Assembly (NCBI RefSeq): GCF_030815405.1
Contig: NZ_JAUSWX010000001.1
Span: 1,612,001 to 1,676,000 of the forward strand
Length of the DNA stretch: 64,000 nt
Direction: 5' to 3'
Source: Agromyces albus
GTDB lineage: Bacteria > Actinomycetota > Actinomycetes > Actinomycetales > Microbacteriaceae
A program made the translations under genes and the position numbers. Below the pieces are notes generated by a model, which was not told the DNA's origin, searched no databases, and saw only the letters and a list, made by a program, of their open reading frames with translations. Position 1 is the stretch's first letter, and each line of letters begins with the position of its first letter. Of this stretch, positions 27,828 to 39,623 are shown piece after piece.

Positions 27828-29413
27828 ATGCCGAGGTCGGCCTCGAATGCGCCCTCCTCGAGGCGAGCCTTGACCGCCGAGAGGAATCGGGCTGCGTCGG
27901 CGCCGTCGATGATGCGGTGGTCATACGAGAGCGCCAGGTAGACCATCGATCGCACGGCGATCGCGTCGGAGCCGTCTTCGCTGATGATCACCGGGCGCTT
28001 GACGACGATGCCGGTTCCGAGAATCGCCGACTGGGGCAGGAACACGACCGGCGTGTCGAACAGCGCACCGCGCGAGCCGGTGTTCGTCAGCGTGAACGTG
28101 CCGCCCGAGAGCTCGTCGGGCTTGAGCTGGTTGTTACGCGTGCGCTCGGCGAGATCGGCGATCTGCGCCGCGAGTCCGGCGATGTTCTGCTCGCCCGCGT
28201 CACGGATGACCGGGGTGAGCAGACCGCGCTCGGTGTCGACCGCGATGCTCATGTTCTCCTGCGCCGGGTAGACGATCGTGTCGCCGTCGACGGTGGAGTT
28301 GATGATCGGGTAGGCGCGGAGCGCCTCGGCGGCGGCGAGAGCGAAGAACGGCAGGAACGAGAGCTTGTTGCCAGTCGCCTCCTGGAATCGGCCCTTCACC
28401 TTGTCGCGCAGTCGCGCAACCCGCGTGACGTCGACCTCGACGACCGACGTGAGCTGTGCGGTGGACTGCATGGACACCACGGCGCGCTCGGCGACGACCT
28501 TGCGCAGGCGCGTCATCGGCACGGTGGTGCCGCGCAGTGGCGACGTCTCGAGAGCAGGACGTGCCGGCGCAGCGGCGGCCGCCGGGGCGGTCTGTGCCGA
28601 GATCACGTCTTGCTTGCGGATGCGACCACCGACTCCCGTGCCGGTGACGCTCGCGAGGTCGACGCCCTGCTCGTTCGCCAGCTTGCGGACGATCGGCGTG
28701 ACGTAGCCCGCGGGGCCGGCGTGCGATCCCGTGGCCGTCGGCTGCGGTGCAGCAGGGGCCTCGGGTGCGGCGGGAGCAACGGGCTGAGGAGCCGGCGGTG
28801 CCGCCGGTGCTGCAGGCTGGGCGGCCGGTGCCGGTGCTGCGGGTGCAGCGGGCTGGGCGGCCGGTGCCGGTGCTGCAGGTGCAGCGGGCTCGGAGGCCGG
28901 TGCGGGTGCAGCGGGCTGGGCGGCCGGTGCCGGTGCTGCAGGTGCAGCGGGCTCGGCGGCTGGAGCCGGAGCCGCGGGCGCCGCTGGCGCCGCCGGTGCC
29001 GGCGCCGGAGGCGCGGCAGGGGCTGCTTCGGCGACGGGCGCAGCAGGAGCCGGCGCCGCCTCTGCGGCGGGCGCCGGAGCTGCTTCTGCAGCGGGCGCGG
29101 GCGCCGGTGCTGCTTCCGCGGCGGGCGGGGCGGCTTCCGACGTGGGGGCCGCCGGTGCAGCCTCGGCTGCGCCGGTGCCGTCGCCGATCGTCACGAGGGC
29201 GGTGCCCACCTCGACGGTCTCGTCCTCCTGGACGAGGATCGCCTCGATGACGCCTGCCACCGGCGATGGAATCTCGGTGTCGACTTTGTCGGTGGACACC
29301 TCCAGCAGCGGCTCGTCGACCTCGACACGGTCGCCGACGTTCTTCAGCCATCGGGTGACCGTGCCCTCCGTGACACTCTCACCGAGTGCCGGGAGGCTGA
29401 CGGATTCGCTCAT
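27824..29413 (-). CDS. sucB: 2-oxoacid dehydrogenase E2 (dihydrolipoamide acyltransferase)
   Basis: A 529-residue acyltransferase core for the pyruvate and/or 2-oxoglutarate dehydrogenase. One lipoyl domain (residues 1-78; lipoyl Lys43 in [12 protein letters not shown]) is followed by a long Ala/Pro-rich swinging linker (about 80-240), an E3/E1-binding domain ([17 protein letters not shown]) and the catalytic domain with [24 protein letters not shown] ribosome site and a TAAGCT -10 lie upstream. No other E2 is in the window, so as with DlaT of M. tuberculosis it may serve aceE too; this is inference. The E3 gene lies 66 bases upstream and is probably co-transcribed. Confidence 0.9.
   Translation of the reverse strand: MSESVSLPALGESVTEGTVTRWLKNVGDRVEVDEPLLEVSTDKVDTEIPSPVAGVIEAILVQEDETVEVGTALVTIGDGTGAAEAAPAAPTSEAAPPAAEAAPAPAPAAEAAPAPAAEAAPAPAAPVAEAAPAAPPAPAPAAPAAPAAPAPAAEPAAPAAPAPAAQPAAPAPASEPAAPAAPAPAAQPAAPAAPAPAAQPAAPAAPPAPQPVAPAAPEAPAAPQPTATGSHAGPAGYVTPIVRKLANEQGVDLASVTGTGVGGRIRKQDVISAQTAPAAAAAPARPALETSPLRGTTVPMTRLRKVVAERAVVSMQSTAQLTSVVEVDVTRVARLRDKVKGRFQEATGNKLSFLPFFALAAAEALRAYPIINSTVDGDTIVYPAQENMSIAVDTERGLLTPVIRDAGEQNIAGLAAQIADLAERTRNNQLKPDELSGGTFTLTNTGSRGALFDTPVVFLPQSAILGTGIVVKRPVIISEDGSDAIAVRSMVYLALSYDHRIIDGADAARFLSAVKARLEEGAFEADLGI
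28815..28975. repeat. Imperfect repeats coding the Ala/Pro linker of E2
   Basis: A 26-base core (GGCTGGGCGGCCGGTGCCGG plus 6 bases) occurs at 28815, 28851 and 28914, spaced 36 and 63 bases; variants with GGCTCGG fill the gaps. On the coding strand this gives repeats such as APAAQPAAP. The in-frame spacing shows selection on the linker. Confidence 0.75.
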
Positions 29414-29479
29414 GCGCTTGTCTCCTTCACAGCGTGGGACGCTTTCTAGCTTATTGCAGTCGTGTTCTGGGCGGCCGGC

Positions 29480-30853
29480 TCAGAGTGCATGGAGCGGCTT
29501 GCCGGCAAGCTTCAGGAATGCCTCGCCGAGCGCTTCGTTCTGCGTCGGGTGAGCGTGGATGAACGGTGCGATGTCCTCGGGGTAGGCCTCCCAGTTCACG
29601 GCGAGCTGGGCTTCGCCGATGAGCTCGCCGACGCGGGCTCCGATCATGTGCACGCCCACGACGGGACCGTCGTTCACGCGCACGACCTTGATCGAGCCGC
29701 TCGTTCCGAGGATGTGGCTCTTGCCGTTGCCGGCGAGGTTGAACTCGTACGACGAGACCTCGTCGGCGCCGAACTTCTCGGCGGCCTTCGCCTCGGTGTA
29801 GCCGATCGAGGCGACCTCTGGGTCGCAGTAGGTGACCTTCGGGATGTTCACGTCGTCGACGACGATCGGGTTCAGGCCCGCGATCTCCTCGGCGACGAAG
29901 ATGCCCTGCTGGAAGCCGCGGTGCGCGAGTTGGAGCCCGGGAACGATGTCTCCGACGGCGTAGACGCCGGGCACGTTCGTCGCAAGACGCTCGTTCGTGA
30001 TGACGAAGCCGCGATCGATCGTGATGCCGGCCTCTTCATAGCCGAGGCCCTGCGTGACGGGGCCGCGGCCGACGGCGACGAGCAGGAGCTCGGCCTCGAC
30101 GGTCTCGCCGTTCTCGAGCGTCACGACGACGCCGTTGTCATCTTGCGTGACGCCCTGGAACCGCACGCCGAGCTTGTAGTCGATGCCGCGCTTGCGGAAT
30201 GCGCGCTCGAGCTGCTTGGAGACGGACTCCTCCTCGTTCGGCACGAGGTGGGGGAGCGCCTCGATGATCGTGACCTCTGCGCCGAACGACTTCCATGCGC
30301 TCGCGAACTCCACGCCGATGACGCCGCCGCCGAGCACGGCAACCTTGCTGGGCACGAAGTCGAGCTCGAGTGCCTGCTCGCTCGTGATGACGCGGCCGCC
30401 GATCTCGAGTCCGGGCAGCGACCGCGAGTAGGAGCCGGTCGCGAGGATCACGTTCTTGCCCACGATGCGGTCTTCGCCGACCTGCACGGCGTTCGACGCG
30501 ACGAGGCGGCCCTCGCCCTCGATCACGGTGATGCCGCGAGCCTTGATGAGGCCCTGCAGGCCCTTGAACTTGCTTGACACGATGCCTTCGCGATACGCGG
30601 TGACGCCCGGGATGTCGATGCCCTCGAAGGCCGACCGCACGCCGAACTTCGCCGATTCGCGCGAGTTGTCGGCGATCTCGGCGGCGTGCAGGAGCGCCTT
30701 CGTCGGGATGCATCCGCGGTGCAGACATGTACCGCCGAGCTTGTCTTTCTCGATGAGGCCGACGGTGAAGCCCAGCTCGACGGCACGCAGTGCTGCTGCG
30801 TACCCTCCGCTGCCGCCACCGAGGATGACAATGTCAAAGTTCTGCTCGGACAA
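29480..30853 (-). CDS. lpdA: Dihydrolipoyl dehydrogenase
   Basis: A 457-residue flavoprotein that re-oxidises dihydrolipoyl groups with NAD+. FAD site ILGGGSGGYAAALRA; redox Cys43/Cys48 in GGTCLHRGCIPTK; NAD site VAVLGGGVIGVEFASAW; second FAD motif VYAVGDIVPG; the catalytic His-Glu pair is in HAHPTQNEALGE. The start is TTG 30853, with GGGAGA a few bases upstream; the longer frame to 31081 runs into pepA and is not E3-like. It precedes the E2 gene on the same strand. The E1 partner aceE lies 19 kb away. Confidence 0.95.
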   Translation of the reverse strand: MSEQNFDIVILGGGSGGYAAALRAVELGFTVGLIEKDKLGGTCLHRGCIPTKALLHAAEIADNSRESAKFGVRSAFEGIDIPGVTAYREGIVSSKFKGLQGLIKARGITVIEGEGRLVASNAVQVGEDRIVGKNVILATGSYSRSLPGLEIGGRVITSEQALELDFVPSKVAVLGGGVIGVEFASAWKSFGAEVTIIEALPHLVPNEEESVSKQLERAFRKRGIDYKLGVRFQGVTQDDNGVVVTLENGETVEAELLLVAVGRGPVTQGLGYEEAGITIDRGFVITNERLATNVPGVYAVGDIVPGLQLAHRGFQQGIFVAEEIAGLNPIVVDDVNIPKVTYCDPEVASIGYTEAKAAEKFGADEVSSYEFNLAGNGKSHILGTSGSIKVVRVNDGPVVGVHMIGARVGELIGEAQLAVNWEAYPEDIAPFIHAHPTQNEALGEAFLKLAGKPLHAL

Positions 30854-30920
30854 CCGCAATCTCCCTTGCGCACCAGATCTGCGACACGAACTGCCTCCGG
30901 GTGTGCCCGGGGCAGATTGC

Positions 30921-30941
30921 ATGGGCGACGTTCTCGCCCAT
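30921..30941 (-). other. Hairpin between pepA and lpdA
   Basis: ATGGGCGA (30921-30928) pairs with TCGCCCAT (30934-30941), loop of 5. It could be a pepA terminator without a U-tract, or part of the lpdA leader. Confidence 0.4.
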
Positions 30942-30954
30942 ATGACCTTACTAC

Positions 30955-32427
30955 CTAGGCGGAGAGGTCCTCGCCCAGCCTGACGAGGGTGCGCACGGCG
31001 ACTCCGGTGGCACCCGAACCCGTGAATCCCCACCCGCCGGAGGTGTTGTGCGACGGCCCCGCGATGTCGAGATGGGCCCACGGGATCCGCTCGTCGTCCG
31101 ACCCGTCACGCGTGCCGATGAACGCTCGGAGGAAGACCCCGGCGAGCAGCATTCCGGGCACCCCCGCGCCGAGCTTCGTGTTCGTGAGGTCGGCGACATC
31201 CGACTTCAGCAGCGTGAGCAGGTCGTTCGGCAAGGGCATCGGCCAGGTGGCCTCGCCCACGGCGTCGGCGGCGGCGCGCACCTTGGCGACGGTCTCGTCG
31301 TCGCCCATGAGCCCGGCGATCCGATTGCCGAGCGCCGTGACCTGCGCGCCCGTGAGGGTCGCGACGTCGACGATGAGGTCGGGTTGCTCCTCGCTCGCCG
31401 CGACGAGCGCGTCGGCCATCACGATCCGCCCCTCGGCATCGGTGTTCAGCATCTCCACGGTCGTACCCCCACGCATGCGCATCACGTCGTTCGGACGTAC
31501 GGCCGACCCGGAGGGCATGTTCTCGGCGAGGGCGAGCCAGCCCGTCACGTGGATCGGCGTCTCCAGCTCGGCGAGCGCGACGATCGCCGAGAGCACGGCG
31601 GCGGCGCCCGCCATGTCGGTCTTCATGCCGACCATCGACGGCCCCGGCTTCAGGGAGAGCCCGCCGGAGTCGAACGTGATGCCCTTGCCGACGAGCGCGA
31701 GGTGCACGGATGCCCCGGCCGGCGCGTACTCGAGGCGGACGAGCCGCGGCCCGCGCTCCGAGCCCAGCCCGACCGCGAGGATGCCGCCGAACCCGTCTTC
31801 CCGGAGCGCCTCCTCGTCCCAGACGCGAGCGGACACGCCGGCAGCGCTCGCGGTCTCGACGGCGATCTCGGCGAGGCGCGCGGGGAAGAGGTCGGCCGGC
31901 GACATGTTGACGAGGTCCTTGGTGCGGGCGACGGCGTCGACGACGGCGCGCACTCGTTCGACGCCGACGGTGTCTGCGTCGAAGGGGGTATGCAGGGTGA
32001 TCGCGGCGACCGTGGGCTTCGGCTTCGATCGGTACTCCCCGTAGGCGTAGGCGCCGAGGGCGGCCCCTTCGAGGAGCGCGGCGGCGGTGGCCGCCTCGTC
32101 GGCGGGTACCGCGATCGAGACGGTGGCGATGCCCGTGAGCTGCCGCAGCGCGCTGCCGGCCGCCAGGCGGAGGCTCGCGGCATCCGCTCGCTCGCCGACG
32201 CCGATGACCGCGACGACACGGGGTCCGCCGTCGAGGCCCCCGACCCGGGTGAGCTCGTCGGTCGCTCCCGTGGCACCGAGCGTGGCGATGAGGGGTTCGA
32301 CCCAGTCGAAGCCGTCAGCGGCCAGGAGCTCGAGTCCGTCTGGCCCGCTTCGGGCGGCGAGCAGCACGACGTCGGCCTCAGCCTCGGCGGCGGGCGAATC
32401 GGTGACGGTGAGCGCAGGGGTGGCCAT
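30955..32427 (-). CDS. pepA: Leucyl aminopeptidase (M17)
   Basis: A 490-residue two-metal aminopeptidase. The C-terminal catalytic domain has the signature NTDAEGRIVMADAL, the metal-binding Lys in VGKGITFDSGGLSLKP and the Asp in MKTDMAGAA. The N-terminal domain (to about residue 170) is divergent, as is usual. It clears N-terminal residues during peptide turnover, in the cytoplasm. A TACGAT box ends 6 bases before the ATG. It corresponds to PepB (Rv2213) of M. tuberculosis in the same neighbourhood and diverges from the PAC2 gene. Confidence 0.94.
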   Translation of the reverse strand: MATPALTVTDSPAAEAEADVVLLAARSGPDGLELLAADGFDWVEPLIATLGATGATDELTRVGGLDGGPRVVAVIGVGERADAASLRLAAGSALRQLTGIATVSIAVPADEAATAAALLEGAALGAYAYGEYRSKPKPTVAAITLHTPFDADTVGVERVRAVVDAVARTKDLVNMSPADLFPARLAEIAVETASAAGVSARVWDEEALREDGFGGILAVGLGSERGPRLVRLEYAPAGASVHLALVGKGITFDSGGLSLKPGPSMVGMKTDMAGAAAVLSAIVALAELETPIHVTGWLALAENMPSGSAVRPNDVMRMRGGTTVEMLNTDAEGRIVMADALVAASEEQPDLIVDVATLTGAQVTALGNRIAGLMGDDETVAKVRAAADAVGEATWPMPLPNDLLTLLKSDVADLTNTKLGAGVPGMLLAGVFLRAFIGTRDGSDDERIPWAHLDIAGPSHNTSGGWGFTGSGATGVAVRTLVRLGEDLSA

Positions 32428-32433
32428 CAGGCG

Positions 32434-32439
32434 ATCGTA
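32434..32439 (-). promoter_or_regulatory. -10 box TACGAT of pepA
   Basis: TACGAT on the minus strand, 6 bases before ATG 32427; leaderless start. Confidence 0.5.
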
Positions 32440-32501
32440 CTGTTCGCTCTCGGCACCATCGGCGTCGGCTCGATCGTGCGGATGCCTCCGGTGCCCCTCA
32501 G

Positions 32502-32507
32502 TAGGCT
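32502..32507 (+). promoter_or_regulatory. -10 box TAGGCT of the PAC2 gene
   Basis: TAGGCT, then GGAGAT and ATG 32514. The GGAG could act as a ribosome site only if transcription starts further upstream, so a leaderless start is preferred. Confidence 0.5.
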
Positions 32508-32513
32508 GGAGAT

Positions 32514-33440
32514 ATGCGCGATCCCCGTTCCCTCTACGAGCTGAATCCGGATGTCACGGTACCTCCTGGACTCCCGCTCGTGGCCGGACTCACGGGCTTC
32601 GCCGACGCCGGCGGGGCGGTGGCTCAGACCACCGCCTACCTCCTGTCGACGCTCGAGAGCACGACCGTGGCGACGTTCGATGCCGACGAGTTGCTCGACT
32701 ATCGCGCGCGCCGACCGATCATCCTGTTCCAGGGCGATCACCTCGCCGACTTTCGCCCGCCCCGCCTCTCGCTCGACCTCGCGACCGACGACCTCGGGCA
32801 GCCGTTCCTCCTGCTCACCGGCTACGAACCCGACTTCCAGTGGCAGCGGTTCGGCTCGGCCGTCATGGGGCTCATCGAAGACCTCAAGGTCTCGACCACG
32901 ACGTGGATCAACGCGATTCCGATGCCGGTCCCGCATACGAGGCCGATCGGGGTCACCGTGAGTGGCAATCGCACCGAGCTCATCGAGGCGATGTCGATCT
33001 GGCGGCCGACGACCCAGGTTCCCGCGAACGCCCTGCACCTCGTCGAGTACCGCCTGCACGAGCTCGGCCACCCGACGACGGGCTTCGTGCTGCTGATTCC
33101 GCACTATCTCGCCGACGCGGAGTATCCCGCCGCGGCGATCGCGGCGCTCGAGGTCATCAGCGCCTCGACGGGCCGGATCTTCCCGACCGATGTCCTTCGC
33201 GAGCAGAGCCGCGAGTTCGTCGCGCGCATCGACGAGCAGGTGGCCGAGAACGGCGAGCTCGGCAAGCTCGTGGGCACACTCGAGGAGCGGCACGACTCCT
33301 ATATGGAGGGCACGACGCTCCGCTCGCCGCTCACCGACGAAGACGGGGAGCTGCCCTCGGCCGACGAGATCGCCGCCGAGCTCGAGAAGTTCCTCGCATT
33401 CCGCCGCACACGCGACGACGACTCCCCGCTCGGCAGCTGA
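32514..33440 (+). CDS. PAC2 family protein
   Basis: A 308-residue protein of the PAC2 (proteasome assembly chaperone) family. Family signs are the opening LVAGLTGFADAGGAVAQT, the central GYEPDFQWQRFG, and VSGNRTELIEAMSIW; the protein has no signal peptide or membrane helix. Actinobacterial members are widespread, but no proteasome genes are seen in this window and a chaperone role here is not shown. The C-terminal 50 residues are helical and charged. It stands alone between pepA (divergent) and the sigma factor gene. Confidence 0.85.
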   Translation: MRDPRSLYELNPDVTVPPGLPLVAGLTGFADAGGAVAQTTAYLLSTLESTTVATFDADELLDYRARRPIILFQGDHLADFRPPRLSLDLATDDLGQPFLLLTGYEPDFQWQRFGSAVMGLIEDLKVSTTTWINAIPMPVPHTRPIGVTVSGNRTELIEAMSIWRPTTQVPANALHLVEYRLHELGHPTTGFVLLIPHYLADAEYPAAAIAALEVISASTGRIFPTDVLREQSREFVARIDEQVAENGELGKLVGTLEERHDSYMEGTTLRSPLTDEDGELPSADEIAAELEKFLAFRRTRDDDSPLGS

Positions 33441-33548
33441 TCTGGGCGGAGTGCCGCGCCGGATCCGGACGGCGTTTCGGGGAATGTCACGGGCCGCCGG
33501 TGTGTTCCCCATAGTGGAGGCGACGCGCGGGCTCGCCACGGTGCTCTT

Positions 33549-33570
33549 GCGGAGCGTCCGCCTGTATAAT
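33549..33570 (+). promoter_or_regulatory. Promoter of the principal sigma factor gene
   Basis: TATAAT at 33565-33570 is the only perfect consensus -10 I noticed in front of a gene in this window. Immediately upstream is a dyad GCGGA-GCG-TCCGC (33549-33561). No good -35 is spaced 16-18 bases away. Transcription would start near 33577. Confidence 0.6.
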
Positions 33571-33577
33571 GGGGGCA

Positions 33578-33639
33578 GGACCCGTTCTGGTCCGCAGCGC
33601 AATCATGGTTGCGTCGAGATGCGGACTTGACATGGGTCC
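33578..33639 (+). promoter_or_regulatory. Three-tier hairpin in the sigA mRNA leader
   Basis: Nested pairs: GGACCC (33578-33583) with GGGTCC (33634-33639); TCCGCA (33591-33596) with TGCGGA (33620-33625); CGCAAT (33598-33603) with GTTGCG (33608-33613), loop CATG. It would begin at the very 5' end of a leader of about 150 bases. Confidence 0.55.
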
Positions 33640-33729
33640 TCATAGTGTCCGAAAACGACCGGGCCGACAGCACGCGCCGAGGGTCCGAGAGGGCACGCGC
33701 GCCGCGCAACGGTAGGAGAGGTTCAACGT

Positions 33730-35073
<1,344 letters not shown>

Positions 35074-35080
35074 GCCGCTG

Positions 35081-36334
35081 GTGCGCTACGCGCCGGCGAT
35101 CCTCGTCGGCAGGTGCGTCCGATTCGCCGCCAGGCTGCGCAAGCCGGGCGGCGGTTCGGCCGTTCCGGGCCTCATCGTCAACCGCATCGCTCCCGGCTAC
35201 CTGAAGCGCACCCTGTCGGGGTTCCCGCAGGGGCTTGTGGTCGTGTCGGGCTCGAGCGGCAAGTCGACGACGACCAAGATGCTCGTGGCGATTCTCCGCG
35301 CCCACGGCGTCGACGTGTTCACGAACCCGTCGACTGCGAACATCAGCCAGGGTCTCACCTCCGCGCTGCTCGAACGGGCCGATTGGCGGGGTCGGGTGCC
35401 CGGCGACGTCGCCGTGCTCGAGATGGACGAAGGTCATGGCGCCCTCGTGATGCAGGGCGTCGACGCGCGAGTCGTGACGCTCATGAACGTCATGGTCGAC
35501 CAGATCGACCGTTTCCACGACTCCGAGATGGTGGCCGGGATGCTCGGTCGTATCGCCGCCCGCGCCGGAGAGACGGTCGTGGTGAACGCCGACGACGCGT
35601 ACCTCGAGCGACTCGCGGGCAGGGTCCGGCCCGGCGTCGACGTGCGACGCTTCGGGGTCTCGCAGGACGTGCTCGATTCGACCACGCGCGGACTCGGCTA
35701 CACCGAGACGACTCCCGAGCGGTTCGAGGGCGACGGCGTCCGCGTCGAATCCGTCACCGGCCGGGGCGCGACGATCAGCGACGGCCGTTCGACCGTCTCG
35801 ATCGAGCTGCCGGCACGCGGCGTGCACTACGCCGTCGATGCAGCAGCCGCCTATGCGACCGCCCAAGCGGTGCTCGACGATCGCTTCTCGGCTGAAACGG
35901 CGGCGCGAGCCCTCAGCGAGATCCCCGCGGTGTTCGGCCGCGGCGAGCGAGTGACGGTACGCGGTCACGAGGTGGAGTTCGTGCTCGTCCAGAACCCCGC
36001 GAGCTACCAGCTGAACATCGACAGCATCGCACCAGGCACCGAGCAGCTGCTCTTCGCGATGGGCTCCGACGTTCGCGATCCGTCGTACTTCTGGCCGACG
36101 GAGGCCGCTTCGCTCCGCCGGGTCTCGATCGTCAGCGGATCGAAGGCCGCCGAAGCCGCACTCATGCTCGCCTACGACGGAGTGGTGATCGACCGCGTCG
36201 AACCCGACCTGGCTCGAGCACTCGACGACTTCCTCGCAGCACCGGCGCCCGACTCGGGCGTGAAGACGATCGTCTTCACGGCCGACGCGATGCGCCGTAC
36301 CCGCGCCCACCTCGGACTCAGGGGAGCGGAATGA
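35081..36334 (+). CDS. murT: MurT-like Mur ligase (DUF1727), glutaminase-triad Asp apparently missing
   Basis: A 417-residue Mur ligase: P-loop VVVSGSSGKSTTTKML at residues 50-65, central Mur ligase domain with VVTLMNVMVDQIDRFHD, and a C-terminal DUF1727 domain with the conserved VQNPASYQLN. In characterised MurT proteins a W-D-x-x-F-E segment of DUF1727 supplies the Asp of the GatD catalytic triad; the aligned segment here reads SYFWPTEAAS, so that Asp is gone. The Cys4 ribbon of Firmicute MurT is also absent (only one Cys in the protein). GTG 35081 follows the sigA stop by 7 bases. The stop overlaps the next start in ATGA. The ATP-dependent ligase function looks intact, but the usual reaction, amidating D-Glu of lipid II with Gln-derived ammonia, does not. 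Confidence 0.8.
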   Translation: MRYAPAILVGRCVRFAARLRKPGGGSAVPGLIVNRIAPGYLKRTLSGFPQGLVVVSGSSGKSTTTKMLVAILRAHGVDVFTNPSTANISQGLTSALLERADWRGRVPGDVAVLEMDEGHGALVMQGVDARVVTLMNVMVDQIDRFHDSEMVAGMLGRIAARAGETVVVNADDAYLERLAGRVRPGVDVRRFGVSQDVLDSTTRGLGYTETTPERFEGDGVRVESVTGRGATISDGRSTVSIELPARGVHYAVDAAAAYATAQAVLDDRFSAETAARALSEIPAVFGRGERVTVRGHEVEFVLVQNPASYQLNIDSIAPGTEQLLFAMGSDVRDPSYFWPTEAASLRRVSIVSGSKAAEAALMLAYDGVVIDRVEPDLARALDDFLAAPAPDSGVKTIVFTADAMRRTRAHLGLRGAE

Positions 36335-37074
36335 CCCTCACGATCGTCTCGCTGCTCCCGGGCCTCCAGAACACGAACGGTGACGCGGAGAACGCCGCAG
36401 TGCTCGCCGCTCGCGCGAGGTGGGCGGCACTCGCCGTGCAGCTCGTCGCCGTGGAGTCGCGCGCCGACCTTCCCGATCGGGTCGATGCGGTCGTGCTCGG
36501 CTCCGGAAGCGACGCGTCGCTCGAGTCCAGCCGCGCGGTCCTCCTGACGATGCACGATGAGCTGCGTCGCTGGGCGACCGAAGGCGTGCCCATGCTCGCG
36601 GTCGGCACGGGGTGGGAACTGCTCAGCTGGGGCATCGAACGTCCTGACGGCACGGGCCTCGAAGGGCTCGGCATCCTGCCGGGTCGCGCGGTGCCCCGAC
36701 GATCCCGCATCACCGGCGACCTCGTCGTCGCCTCGCCCCGGTTCGGGATCCTCGTGGGGTTCGAAAACCACTCTCGCGACTACGTCGGAGCCGAAGGCTC
36801 GCCGCTCGGACGCGTGCGCGTCGGCAGTGGCAACGGCAGGGACTCCGCCCAGGAGGGCGTCGTCATGGGCAGCGTCGTCGGCACGCACCTGCACGGCCCG
36901 GTGCTCGCGAAGAATCCCGCGCTTGCCGACGACCTGCTGGGCGGCGCCGCTGCGCGCGCGGGCGTCGAGTACCGGCCCGGTGCGCAGGCGTCGGTCGTCG
37001 ACGGCTACGCCGAGGCTGCGCGCGAGGCGCAATTGAACAGGGCCCGCGCTGCGGCATCCGCGATGAATCCCTGA
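36331..37074 (+). CDS. gatD: GatD-like class I amidotransferase lacking the catalytic Cys
   Basis: A 247-residue protein aligning over its full length with GatD: SLLPGLQNTNGDAENAAVL start, VLGSGSDAS, RPDGTGLEGLGILPG, RITGDLVV, LVGFENHSRDYVG and GTHLHGPVLAKN. The nucleophile motif, ICGGYQ in S. aureus GatD, reads VGTGWE here; the Cys is Gly, and there is no Cys anywhere in the protein. The catalytic His of THLHGP remains. Coupled to the MurT-like gene by ATGA, it must form a complex with it by family analogy, but it cannot hydrolyse glutamine by the known mechanism. See findings for a possible role in group B peptidoglycan. Confidence 0.8.
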   Translation: MTLTIVSLLPGLQNTNGDAENAAVLAARARWAALAVQLVAVESRADLPDRVDAVVLGSGSDASLESSRAVLLTMHDELRRWATEGVPMLAVGTGWELLSWGIERPDGTGLEGLGILPGRAVPRRSRITGDLVVASPRFGILVGFENHSRDYVGAEGSPLGRVRVGSGNGRDSAQEGVVMGSVVGTHLHGPVLAKNPALADDLLGGAAARAGVEYRPGAQASVVDGYAEAAREAQLNRARAAASAMNP

Positions 37075-37113
37075 GGGTTGCGCCCGCGTTCGGCGAGGGC
37101 GCGCCCGACATGA

Positions 37114-37143
37114 CGAACGCCCCGGTGGAGACCGGGGCGTTCG
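37114..37143. terminator. Bidirectional terminator after the sigA-murT-gatD operon
   Basis: CGAACGCCCCGGT (37114-37126) pairs with ACCGGGGCGTTCG (37131-37143), 13 bp with a 4-base loop, between convergent genes. Confidence 0.85.
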
Positions 37144-37161
37144 TGTTCGAGCTCTTGGGGA

Positions 37162-37398
37162 TCAGCTGCGGTCGTCGGCGAGCAGTCGGCTCGACTCGTC
37201 GTGCCAGCTGTGCGCGATCTGCGCGAGCTTCTCCTGGTGCTTGCGTCCGTGGTGTGCGCAGAACAGCAATTCGCCGCTCGCGACCACGACGCGGATGTAG
37301 GCCTGCGCGCCGCAGGCATCGCATCGGTCCAGGGCGGTGAGCTCGTAAGGGGTCTCGAGTTCATCGACTGCACCGGTGCTCTCGGTGTGCTGAGTCAT
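37162..37398 (-). CDS. DUF7455-type small zinc-binding protein
   Basis: A 78-residue protein with the actinobacterial pattern LTALDRCDACGAQAYIRV and GELLFCAHHGRKH: a Cys pair, then Cys-x-His-His, probably one zinc site. ATG 37398 is preceded by GGAGGAG at 5-6 bases, the strongest ribosome site in the window. The protein is often found between sigma factor and topoisomerase genes in actinobacteria. Function unknown; its size and zinc site would allow nucleic acid or RNA polymerase binding, but nothing in the sequence proves it. Confidence 0.85.
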   Translation of the reverse strand: MTQHTESTGAVDELETPYELTALDRCDACGAQAYIRVVVASGELLFCAHHGRKHQEKLAQIAHSWHDESSRLLADDRS

Positions 37399-37544
37399 GG
37401 CTCCTCCTCCGTCGCTCACACTCGTTCTTGCGTTCATCAATGAAAACACGCCCCGCGGCATCTGCCTTCCCTTGAGCCGGGCATTTCGCTCTGCGCGTAG
37501 TGCCTGACCGAAGGTGTCACCTCCCGTCACTAGGCTTGACCGAC

Positions 37545-39623
<2,079 letters not shown>

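Noticed and set aside
28815..28975. Spaced G+C-rich repeats resembling a short CRISPR-like array
   Set aside because: Repeats are in frame in the E2 Ala/Pro linker, irregularly spaced, and no cas gene is present.
30854..31081. N-terminal extension of lpdA by 76 codons
   Set aside because: It runs into the end of pepA, is not E3-like, and a ribosome site precedes TTG 30853.
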